In this document: positions 22,677-33,308 of the stretch, one piece after another | Numbering within the stretch: the stretch's first letter is position 1 | Layout: each line of letters starts with the position of its first letter | Assembly: GCF_001638985.1 (NCBI RefSeq) | Contig: NW_017265139.1 | Span: forward strand, 1,984,001 to 2,048,000 | DNA: 64,000 nt | DNA from: Phycomyces blakesleeanus NRRL 1555(-) | Lineage: Eukaryota; Mucoromycota; Mucoromycetes; Mucorales; Phycomycetaceae | Direction of reading: 5' to 3' | Notes under the pieces: generated by a model | The model's database searches: none | Seen by the model: only the letters and a program-made list of their open reading frames with translations | What the model was told of the DNA's origin: nothing | Made by a program: the position numbers and the translations under genes

Positions 22677-24992
22677 AAAACCGAATCTTATTTATATTAC
22701 ACTGTATATATTGTATCATAATCTTGTATAAAACCCAAAAAAGTTTTCTACTTCAACTATTATTATTCTTCTTGAAAATTGTAGTCTTCAGCAAGACAAT
22801 CATTAATATTTTTACCAAACCAAAAAAGTTATTTATTATTATTTGCTATTCATCTTAATAAAACCAAAGCAGCAAATATAATCTGTTGATATCCTATCAA
22901 AATCTCTGTCTCTGTCTTTTATAATGTTCTTATAATATTGCTTCATAAGAGCTTGCAAAACACAGCCACGTCAATCAATAAACCCTAGACAAGGGATTGC
23001 CAGTACGAAAACATTATGATGTTGCTGTGTGCTATTGATAGACTAAGCTCATTTTGATATTTATTTTTGAACAAAAAAAAACAAGCTTGAGGCAGAGCCT
23101 TGTTTCAGACCAATCATTCGACACTTAAACAACTATTAGTTTAGTGCCACGAGTGATACGCAGATAGTTAAGCAGGGGTGAAAGTAGCATGCATTCACAT
23201 TTTTCTTTTGTTGTTGTAAAGGTTTATTTATTTTATTATTACCTTGTACACTACTATAAATAAATGAATAACCATGGAGAATAAAGACAATAAGGAAACC
23301 TTAGCAACCTTTGGTGTCTTATTGACATAGCAAGGATATAGAACAATAAGTCATGAAGAGACTAGAAACTAAGCCACACAGGCTATACTAGCTGCCAATA
23401 AACAGCCCAGTGTACCTTTTAGTGAGATAGATGGTTGAATAGATAGAGAGAAACACAGTCTATTTAATGTGTTCAATCTTTATTTAGGGTTTGATCAAGG
23501 CAAACTAAAATAAACAAATAGAAATCTTGGCACTTGGATGCAGGGTTATTTGGCTGGTTCTTTTGTTGTTTACTTTGGAAGAATTCTTTTGTATCTATTT
23601 GTGAATATATATATAGGTTGGCTTTTGGTTAATATTGCTGTATATAATCACATCTAATGTCAACCAAATCTCGACTCACTTTTGGAAATATTGTAATTAC
23701 GGATCAACGGTTTAATACCCAAAATACACCAGTAAACCATAAGAATAAAAATTAAATATTATCCAACTCATGTCTTGATACATCTTTTCTCTCTCTTTTG
23801 GATTATATTCTATTGATCTATGATATGTATCTTGGTAACAATATTCTAAAATGGAATCTAATTATATACATACATAAATAAATAAATAAATAAATGGGTG
23901 CTTTATAAATCGTGCCCAATAACCTATTTTGTATCAATGGGTTAGCCTGCAAATAGTATAAAACAAGACAAGCGATCTGGCTGGTTTACTGCCTATATTG
24001 ACTTGTAAAGCATCTTACTGCGATGCAAAAGACTGGTAGTCCAAAGACAAACCACATTTATTCCACTGCCACTTGAACATTTGTTCTTTCTTTCTCAAAA
24101 AAGGTAGTCAGTCTTTAGAGAAAAATTGATAGGACTTTTGGCGCACTTTTCTTTTTCTTTTACTTCAATGGGCAATCTTTATGTATATTTACAGGAGCAT
24201 TATGAATGGAGAGGGGAGAGAGACAATTCTTATACTTGACGGAAAAATCATTCAGACTAAAAAGAACTTTACCGATCTCTGTAAATCCATAAAAATAACC
24301 CCAAAATATTCTTCAACTTTGACTTGAATGAGTGTGATGTTGTTATGGAAAACCTTAAGCTCAAAAAATCATCAAAACAAATGAGGCCTATTCTTGTTAA
24401 ACATTTGCAACGCTTCATTCAGCCAGAGAAGTAATGGAATAAAGTACCATAAATACTAGTTCTCATTAATATCCATCGATACTTTACTATTACCGTATGT
24501 GATTGAACCAATTGTTTGTTTCTTTAAACTAAAATTAATATCATAATTTTCCTTTCTTTCTGATAAAAGTGTGTTAGAAACAGACAGAAAATAATGATAG
24601 ATGTCTTGTAGTTCAAGTAGATTTCATTTATTTTTATTTACAAGTATCCATTTTTCAGAATTGGTATATAACTTTGCACAAGTACAATAGATACCACACT
24701 ATTAAATGGGGTTGCCAGCAGAAAATATCTCATAGCCTGTTTGTTTGATTTTTTTTTGATCCACTCAAAGCATGTACTTTTACCTTGTGTATAATATTTA
24801 TCTATGAGCGCAAGCTTATATTGTTATCAACCCAACATATAATATACATATACATATAGATATATATATATATATATCTTAAAATAGTGCAAATATTCAT
24901 TCAAAATACAGTGGATTTGAGGGTCGTTACATGATGATCTTTGATCTATTAAAGCAAAGATGATATTAGCCAAAGTTCTTGAAAGTGCGTCT
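22677..24992. other. AT-rich intergenic region with one decayed coding fragment
   Basis: No intact gene. Microsatellites are common. A coding-like relic lies at about 24199-24434 and is listed separately. Confidence 0.6.
24199..24434 (+). pseudogene. decayed coding fragment, family unknown
   Basis: Two adjacent stretches in different frames read like protein. The first includes ETILILDGKIIQTKKNFTDL. The second includes DVVMENLKLKKSSKQMRPIL and ends at a TAA at 24432-24434. They would need a frameshift or an unusually short intron to join. I see no domain. A relic of a gene or mobile element is the simplest reading, but chance cannot be excluded. Confidence 0.3.
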
Positions 24993-27231
24993 TTACCTGT
25001 ATTCTTCAATGTTCTCATGTGTCAAAACAACTATAAAATCAGCCAGGTTAGAAAAATCAAATCTCAACACAGTAGCTCAATAGTCCCCAGCTTACCCAAA
25101 TCACGCTTTGTCAGTGGATTTTTTGTCAACGGACAGATGTTTTTCTTGCCTTCCCAATTAGACAAGCATCGGACCCAACTATCATACCTGGCAATTTCAA
25201 AAAGAAAATGGTTAGGTATCGAACATTTTATCTAACAGAAAAAGCAGATGCTGTATTTACCCCATAACGTGTCCATATTTAGAAATTGCTGGTTTTACCA
25301 CTTCATCAAGTGTAATTGGATCTACAAAGCCAGGAAGGGGGTTGTCCAGTTGCATATCGTCGCTATCCAACTCATCCTCTTCTTGATTCGTGTCTTCATT
25401 GTTTCCACTACTGTCATCCACTCTTGCGCGTGTCCGCCGTGTAGACCGTGTACTCAAAGTAAATGTACCAGAGTCATCATTATGATCCTCGAAATCGTGC
25501 TCGTCGTCATCTTCGTCACTATCCCAGCCACGAGTTCGTCTCTTTCTTTTCTTTATCTTCTTCTCTACAACCGGAGCTGCTCGACTACGAGATCCAGCAG
25601 GTGATGCTACCCGTCCAGTACCATGTTTGCTATGTGTTCTAAATGTCTTCTCTACTTGTCCGTCTGCATTTTTCTTGTCAAACAAGTAGTGTGCTTTACC
25701 CTTGGCATCCAGCACATAGTTTGGATCGTTTACTTCACCTGTCTCAACTAACAGGCGATAGAAGTTGGAGCACTATATATATGATTATTGTATATCAATG
25801 CGATTTGTTTTTGGTTAGTAAACCATTAAATATATAAATCCTTTTTTTTTTACCTGATAACCAACACGACCAGGGACCTTCATGGCAAAGATACCCCATT
25901 GACCATTTGCACCAAGTTCTTCTAGGCGCTCAAAAAACACCAAACGCTCATCCTCGGCCCACTGCCCCTTACGCTGTACCTCTCCGGGAGCATTGAAACG
26001 ATAATAATAGCTGTTTGGGTTCTGATCAATCATTTGGTATGCACGGATACGAGCTTGAGACCATCCTTCAAATGCCTTTTCAGGATCGACTTGGTTCTCG
26101 TGAATTTGCTTAAGAGCTTCATCTAGACCTAAGCGGCCTCCCATGCGGTATTGTCTAAATAGAATTAGACGTATATCCTTTTCTTGTTTTATAATTAACC
26201 TTACTTTTTGGCAGTATCATTAGTTGTCTTTTTTAGGGTCTCTGAACGCTTTTTCAGCAATTGTTGATAGGCTGCCTGTTGTTCCTCACTCATCATATTA
26301 TCTGTTGGCATGAAATACATTAATGAAATGTAAAAAGATACATATATATAGTTATATAGTAATACTTGCGTGAACTCTCTACTTCAGGTGCATGCTTAGT
26401 AGCAATCACACGTCTGATTCCAAGCAAGTAACCTATCTGAGTCAACCTGACAATAACCTCATCCTAAAAAAATGAACATATACATATATACATACGTATT
26501 GAGTGCTTAGCATAACTGTATAATAATTTTCTTTAAATAAGAAATGTATTCTTACTTCATCATGTCCACAATCAATAAGCATCTCTTCGATCTCTTCTGG
26601 TGTCAGATAATCATACATTTCTTTGATTTTCTTTGATTTTCTGTTTGTCTCTCTACGTTCATATTCGGCAAATTGACGCTGTTGAAGAGCTACTCGCTGT
26701 TGAATGATATCCATCTCGGATGCAGTTACTTCTTCGCCAAAGACATTCTCTTTTCGAACTGTTTCGATCTGGTCACTATATATCGTATTAGCGTAAGTTT
26801 CAGAAAAGTTATATAGATGTATCATAATTAAATATTACCCTTCTTCCATAGATAACTTAAAGGGCGCATGTTCAGATTCGATATAAACATCAAAAACCTG
26901 CTTCACTTTCCGAAGCGTTGCCTAAATATTGTCATGATTATGGTGAGATGATTATACTTTTTATATTAAAAAAAATAAAGATGATTACCAGCAATGGCTT
27001 GATCGTGACGCATGCAGGTACTGTACTATCTCTCCAGCTGCAACGGCCTTTGGAAAGAGCCTTACATGGTGCAGCATGATCTATAATCATTTACATCAGT
27101 AATCAAATCAATCTTTTTTTTTCCCATTTCCAGAAATATAAGTAACTGTCAGTTAGCCACTAACCTTCTTTAAGAAACTTGGAGACCAATCTGTCTTCTT
27201 CAGGTGTAGATTGTTTCTTAAGACGAACCAT
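24993..27231 (-). CDS. Myb/SANT-domain protein with C-terminal U-box-like module
   Basis: I do not know a named orthologue. Ten exons join in frame: 27231-27165, 27080-26989, 26921-26839, 26775-26556, 26463-26370, 26301-26205, 26154-25854, 25772-25261, 25187-25096 and 25030-24993, giving 531 residues. The N-terminus is a conserved-looking basic and Cys-containing region (KALSKGRCSWRDSTVPACV). A coiled, charged segment follows. Next is a UBA/CUE-like helix set (LTPEEIEEMLIDCGHDEDEV). A Myb/SANT repeat follows (KGQWAEDERLVFFERLEELG, then W and F/Y at Myb spacing). A Lys/Asp/Glu-rich linker comes next. The C-terminus resembles a U-box, with GFVDPITLDEVVKPAISKYG and NICPLTKNPLTKRDLVVLT. Chromatin-linked ubiquitin ligase function is inference. 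Intron 5 probably uses a GC donor (GCAAGT at 26369). The alternative GT splice changes only a few residues. Confidence 0.75.
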
Positions 27232-29230
27232 GCTGGGAGAGAGTATGAGCCACTAAGAGGTAACGTTCGACACGCGCGAATGTCTCGATTCTTTTTTAAA
27301 AAAAAATAAAATAAAACACGAAAATAAAAAAAAAATAAAGGATACGTGAGGAGGCACAGTCACACGTATTAAAGAGGGTGCAAAAGTATACCTTGGAGGA
27401 CTATCTATACTTCATCAAGAGCTATGGTGGATGGATGGCATTCTCCAGTACGCATTTTTTAAATTCGGATGAAAGGTCGATAAGCAAGCATTCGGCAAAG
27501 AGGAGGCCGTGAATGCGACTATGTCTCTAAGATATCTCAAAATCGAGGCTGATTTATGCCCAAAGAAGGCAAGGAAGATAAAGGTGGTCAAGAACGTATC
27601 AGAAGAGACCCGCAAGATAAAATATAATTTAAAATCGTTCTTATTCTCAACACAACAAATAATAGCAAATAAATAAGCAGCCATGTACGCATTGAAGGCA
27701 GCTGATCCATTTGATACTTCATTAGAATCATTGTACATGTACTTACACATCCTACGGCTGTATGGTATATGGTATATGTAATAAAAGAAATGCACATTTA
27801 TGCGTGATATTTTAAAATAGTGATGTTTTTTTTTCTAACGTGTATTATATATATATATATATATATATCTTAAACGGCTTGAGGCATTAGATGTCTCATC
27901 AGAACCCAATATGCTTCTTGTGGTTGATACAGATTTTCTAAAGTGTACTTTTTTTAAAAAAATAAATAAACTTAGTTTAGCAATATACTTGGTATGTTCA
28001 ATCCACATGTAGAAGCTATGTGTCCTTATTTTGGATAAAAAAAAGTACAAGCAAATAGTATTGCAATAATACCCGTACAGAGGATTTAATGTTAATATCA
28101 AATCATAGATGGGTCTAGTGAACAACTAATGTCTTCTATAAGCATTGTCTAGTATCGTTAACAAGAACATTAACATACGTTTTTTCTTATGTAAATGCAA
28201 CAACTTCTTGGTATCTATATATCAAGAAAACAAAAGGTATGGCTCATGATAATAAGTAGGGTCCATAAAAAGTCTTAAAATAAAGGAATTCAATATAATT
28301 AATACTAGCACAAAGAAATGTTAGATATGTAGCAAAGGATTAAATTTGTAATAAGTAACTAGTTCTTTCTGCTGTTAAATATATATTTATATTTCATAGA
28401 GTGAATCAATAAAGATGAGTAAAAAAATATAGATACTTTAACCTACCTTTGTATGTTTAATTAGTATAAGATGTCAAGTAAAGTTTTTAATAAACTTGAG
28501 TATAATAATATATAGAAATCAAAAGATATAGATGTTTATTCAATTGGCGGTACTTTCATCTCTATAGAGCCAGATATAAACATTTAAACAGTTGTTTAAG
28601 AAAATCAAGAACAAGCTCTAGTTTTTAGTATTTTATATGAAGCTTATAGAGTTAGAAAGCCTAAGAGAAATATAGAATGTGTAATACTTTTAATTAGATA
28701 GATTTTTATTAACAAAACCACTGATAACAATTTAAGCAACTTATCATCTAACTTGACTTTTTCTGCATAATACACTCACTACTATTGGTATGCTACTACT
28801 CTTTAGATAGTTACAAAGCATAATAAATATATTAGCTTTCTATTGCATTGCTCACACATATTATTGATAAGCTCAGTAATTATAACTTTTATAAATTTAG
28901 CAAGATGAATCTTGTTAAAATTTTATAGTTAACAAAAGATACTGCTGGTACTAATTATTATCTTGCGGTCCTTGATGAGTCTTTTTGTTAAGTAGAAAGA
29001 GATAAAGAAAATTAAAAAAAATAAATAAATAATTAGATGGTACTTATTGTTATTGGTTAATGTATGGAGTTGAGCTATATAATAATTACTACAAAGAAAT
29101 AATGAAGTTAATATATGTTATCTCTATAAATTAATAAACCAATAATGACTATAGTAAAAAAAATCACTTCCATTATAAAGTAGCATAGAAAGATATACTC
29201 TTTATGTAGTCATATATACCACATATTAAG
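27232..29230. other. AT-rich region with decayed coding relics
   Basis: No intact gene. The first part includes the likely promoter of the Myb/U-box gene, plus the relic at 27406-27762 described separately. From 27.8 to 29.2 kb the DNA is extremely AT-rich with many stop codons in all frames. Confidence 0.6.
27406..27762 (+). pseudogene. decayed protein-coding relic, family unknown
   Basis: One frame reads coding-like for about 115 codons with only two in-frame stops. It contains QELWWMDGILQYAFFKFG, EEAVNATMSLRYLKIEADL, ARKIKVVKNVSEETRKI and AAMYALKAADPFDTSLESLY. Amino-acid composition and G/C content stand out from the surrounding AT-rich DNA. I do not recognise the family. A degenerate gene or transposon remnant is the likeliest explanation. 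The opposite strand also has an open frame of about 126 codons here, but its product looks like a shadow. Confidence 0.4.
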
Positions 29231-29346
29231 GCATTCACAGCGGTTTGTGTAAATTTAACCAAAGTGTAAACTTTGATAATTTATGGATATCTAAAGTCTA
29301 TCAAGATCTACACATTTCCTAATTTTTCACACGTCGCTGTGGATAC
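29231..29346. mobile_element. palindromic MITE-like foldback element
   Basis: The whole element is a near-complete inverted repeat about 116 bp long. Its ends read CACAGCG plus a TGTG motif on the left, mirrored by CACACGTCGCTGTG on the right. The two arms align nearly base for base to a GATATC centre at 29286-29291, which is exactly the midpoint. It has no coding capacity, and I see no clear target-site duplication. A non-autonomous DNA transposon is the best reading; a structured RNA is an alternative. Confidence 0.6.
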
Positions 29347-29504
29347 TGTTGACAAACTCGTGTTTCTATAGGATATGGTCGAATAAATAAAAACTATTGT
29401 TTCTGCTAAAGTCTGATGTAAAGTCATTATTTTTATGAGTAGTTCTTTACAAAATGAATAAAGTGTGTTGACTTGAATTTTTATGATGGGATCTTAAGCC
29501 CCCT

Positions 29505-29507
<3 letters not shown>

Positions 29508-29538
<31 letters not shown>
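29508..29538. repeat. T-run followed by long A-run
   Basis: Eight T followed by about 25 A. It is the longest of several T(n)A(n) tracts in the window. It could be a simple homopolymer or the poly(A) end of an inserted retro-sequence. Confidence 0.7.
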
Positions 29539-29772
29539 CATGGCAGAGAATTAATAATAAATTTGTCAGATAAAGAAATAAAAGAAAATCTTTAATACTA
29601 ATAGCTATACTTTTGGAATATCTAAATATAAAAGCTCTTTACAAACAATCTTTTTTCCACTGGTATACATTCAACTCTTTTATTAATATACTTAACTTTT
29701 ACTATCTAGTCTCTGTTAAATTTGTCTTTTTGATAATACAGATAATACATATTAAATATTTTGTATAGTGCT

Positions 29773-29776
<4 letters not shown>

Positions 29777-29802
<26 letters not shown>
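29777..29802. repeat. (AT)n microsatellite
   Basis: A TA dinucleotide run directly upstream of the tRNA-like locus. Similar runs recur throughout the window. Confidence 0.85.
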
Positions 29803-29806
<4 letters not shown>

Positions 29807-29907
29807 AGTATAAATATAAATACTTTATTTTATTTTATCTAAGTTATTATATACTATGGTTTTTGTATTTAAGAATAAAAGTAAATTATTATAAAACATT
29901 TTATAAA

Positions 29908-29997
29908 GTCCTTGTGAGAATCGAACTCACCCTCTTTTCTAATCAAGATCAGAAAAAAGGCACCAGTCATGTCAACCAAGGTTAACTAGACAAGGAC
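29908..29997 (-). tRNA. tRNA-like gene, identity uncertain, abnormal arms
   Basis: On the minus strand the ends pair as a perfect acceptor stem (GTCCTTG with CAAGGAC). A five-pair T arm carries GTTCGATTC, matching the pol III B box. A TAGTTAACC region resembles an A box. A T-run terminator follows downstream. The internal arms are odd: a 7-bp hairpin with a TT loop replaces the normal D arm, and a 14-bp hairpin with a TT loop occupies the anticodon position, so I cannot assign an anticodon. It may be a degenerate tRNA, an intron-containing tRNA, or the head of a tRNA-derived SINE. Confidence 0.45.
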
Positions 29998-30199
29998 CTA
30001 AATATATGTGTATATACAAGAATCCCAAAGGTATTAAAGGTGTTCCGAAGAACAAATTCAAAGACAAGGGCTTAATCTTCAGTGATAAATGATTACAGGA
30101 TCATTTTACACCTTCGACACCCCGTCGATTTCATATAGTCTGTATGCGATTTTTTCCTTCCCAGTATTAACATTACATGTGACCCGATCAATCAAGACC

Positions 30200-31080
30200 A
30201 AGGTCAGCTAGTATAGTACTAGGCCCGAGAGCCAGGGTGTACAATTTGTACGCGGGAAGTATATTTTAGCATAGTCTAAAACCCAGAGATGCGACTTAAA
30301 GACGTTCGGTCACATCCTGACAAGCGTGACTCTGTAGCACTGGCCAAATCGACCGACTACAACGCTGCAGAGGCTTGAAGAAGAGAAAAATACTTGCGTA
30401 CTTTACTTCTTGGTTCGTACAATACTAGTACCATCAGTAAAAAGAAAATGACCTGACATCACGACGGTCTGCTGCCGAACTCTGGTCCAACCTTTATGGT
30501 AAGGTTTGGTCCACCCCAGACATAAGTCTCTCGCACGGGCTGAGTGGCTTGAAAAAGAATGTCACAACAGCATACTCCATAGCTTTTGCTGCTGCGCTCA
30601 CCAAACTTGTCTATTCTTCTTTCATCGCCCAACCTCAGATCTAGAATAGATGCCAAAGTTGCGGAAGAGCACTCCATGGCCTCACACGCAAGGGATGAGA
30701 AGGCTTCGATGGAAGGTTTCGGGCTAGTTCGTCTGCGGTGAACAGCGTTACTCCCAAGCCATGTCCACCCGCTGCCGATGCAGGGGGTTGGCCAAATGGG
30801 TGGTGGTATTTCATTGGCGCCTCTAGAAAGAAGCTCCCACCTAAAGACGCGCCCGAAGGCTCCCGTCTGTGACTACACCCCACTTGGCCGCGTCTATGTT
30901 TGACTTTGATATGTGGAGACTGGAGCCGAATCGGACAAGTTTGGTTTTTCTTTACTGAACGCTGAGAGGCCCATACCCTCTAGTTGGTTTGGTTGAGACC
31001 AGCTGTGGTGTAAACACCTCCGCTTCTGTCTCCAAGAGGCTTACATCAATCTCCCTCATTAGACCGAAATCTAACAGAAA
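30200..31080. pseudogene. GC-richer island with decayed coding sequence
   Basis: Base composition changes sharply from very AT-rich to roughly balanced, then back again. On the plus strand an open stretch near 30450-30640 reads like protein (WSNLYGKVWSTPDISLSHGL, then NVTTAYSIAFAAALTKLVY) before a stop, and further coding-like pieces follow. A 28-codon ORF near 30288 also looks coding. I recognise no domain. A relic of a mobile element or a transferred gene is inferred from composition and broken frames. Confidence 0.4.
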
Positions 31081-33308
31081 AGACTGAATATGGTAATTGT
31101 ATACCATGTGTAGGTGCATGCGCTTTTGGAATGTACATAACATAAAATGAATAAAGAAATAAGTACAAGAAATAAAGCATGGGCAGAAATGTAACATTAA
31201 TGTACTTACCATCTCTACGACCACAGAGCGTGTACGCATCACACTACGAATCAAAAATTCATACACTACTATTATGAATAATAGCAGAAAAAAACAGCCT
31301 CAAGATAAATCTCATGGGTTTCTTAAACAGTATAAACCTTGTAAAAAGAAGAAGAAGAAAGAAAAATAAAAAAAAAAGAGTTAATGTAAAGTCAATGTTT
31401 TGGTAAAGCATTAAGTAATGCATAATGAGTAATGGTGCTGATTGAGTAAATTGGTTTTTTTATAACAAAAAAAACGCGTTTTACACGTAAAGATGTGTAT
31501 AAAGAAGTGGTACTTACTTGATTGTTCCTAAGAATGGTGCATAGAGGAACAAGAGAAAAAACTAGACAGCGAGTTCCTCAGTACATATTTATCTCTTTCT
31601 CTCTTTATCTCTCTCCCTATAAAAAAATAAGGGGTCATTGGCGTTATTTGTTTTCAAAATAATACTATATCTATATTTAGTTAAGACTAAATTCCTACAC
31701 ATAGAAATTCCTTGACTTTCATATATCAAAGAGTTCTTATATTAAAGACCTCTTGATATTATTACATTACAGTCTATGTTAATAGTAAACATTTTCTATA
31801 ATACAGTTAGTTAAAGACATACAACCACCAAGTTGCTTTAAAGAAACCTTGTAACCCATGATAAACTGTTTGTGTGTATGTGTATGTGTGTGTGTGTGGC
31901 TGTGTGGCTGTGTAATAAAATTTACATGACTAAATCATGCATATGTTTTATTTTAAAAATGATGAGAAAAGCGATTTACAGCTACTATCTTTATATGACC
32001 AAGCTATGCCTCATATCCCAAAAAGTACGTTTAATGAGACCATTCTAATAGATATAGGCTCTGAGATAAAAGAGTAAAGAGGAAGCAAATGTAGAGTTAA
32101 AGTTCAATATTGCTGACATGGACATATCGAAGCGGTCAAAAATGATCAAAATGAACATCCAATTAAATTAATTTTCGTCTGTCCTCCCCATTTTTTTTAT
32201 TGATGTCCTTTAATATATAAAAGCGACTTTTCTTTTGTAAATATTTCTTTTAGAGTCACTTTTTTGAAATGTATTTTACATCTTCTATAATTTGTACATA
32301 TTAGCAGTGTCCTGAAAAAATATTCTGAAAGTTTCTATATTTGACAACCTAAGAATAAAATGTATTTGGTATTTTATGTTATAGTGTCAAGAATTTCAAG
32401 AATTAGAATGAATTTGCTCGACTTATTTATTTGAATAAAATATTATATCTATATATATACAGAAAAAGGAACATATCTTGTGATATGTCATTATCTCATA
32501 AGATAAAAGTATAGTATTTGCCTAGTTTTTAAAAAATAGCTTCTTCTACCATAAAGTTTGGCTTTTTAACTCATGTACCATCAACCTTGTATCATTATCT
32601 TTTTGTTCACCCTATGCACCATTGTTAGAGGAGCCCCGGTAGACTATATGATAAAAGATGACATCCAGCTGTAAGAATCTTGCTTTCTATTACTATTATT
32701 ACTTGGATTAAAATGAAGACTTGATCTCAAATAACTGGTATACATTAGTGCATATTCTAATCCTGTCTATTATATGGAAACAACAGACGCATCTGATCTG
32801 ATCAGCTTTGACCCACACACAAATCGGTTTCCTATAGTATTTGCAATAGAATGATTGCAGAATACAGGTTAACGCAATAGCTGGTTGTTTTACAATTTAT
32901 AACTTACACAAATACAGGCATTGTAATAGGAAAATTACAAACAATTAAGAAATGATAATATATTGCACATTAAACAATAATAAAAGACAAATACCAAAAC
33001 CAATAATTCGCTTCTAGTATGGGCTTAACAATGATAAGTTATGTAAACCGAATCTCACGAATTATTCGTTTACTCTTGATATAAATTTAGTGGTCTGGCT
33101 TGCTTTTCATAGAGATAAAAGCTTAACAAGAATAAGCCCACTTTTTGATAGACTTCTTCAACACTTTAAAAAGAAGAAAGGAGCTTATAACAATAAGATT
33201 TCATCTTGGATAGTAGCAAAAATAACAAAAATAACAAAAAAAATATTTAATTCAATTCTAACAGATTTCTCAAAAGAGCAAAAAATAGACATATTGACTA
33301 GATAATAA
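31081..33308. other. AT-rich intergenic region
   Basis: No supported gene. It holds a TG-rich microsatellite near 31870-31915 and is otherwise low-complexity AT-rich DNA. The right end must carry the 3' untranslated region of the giant histidine kinase. Confidence 0.6.
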
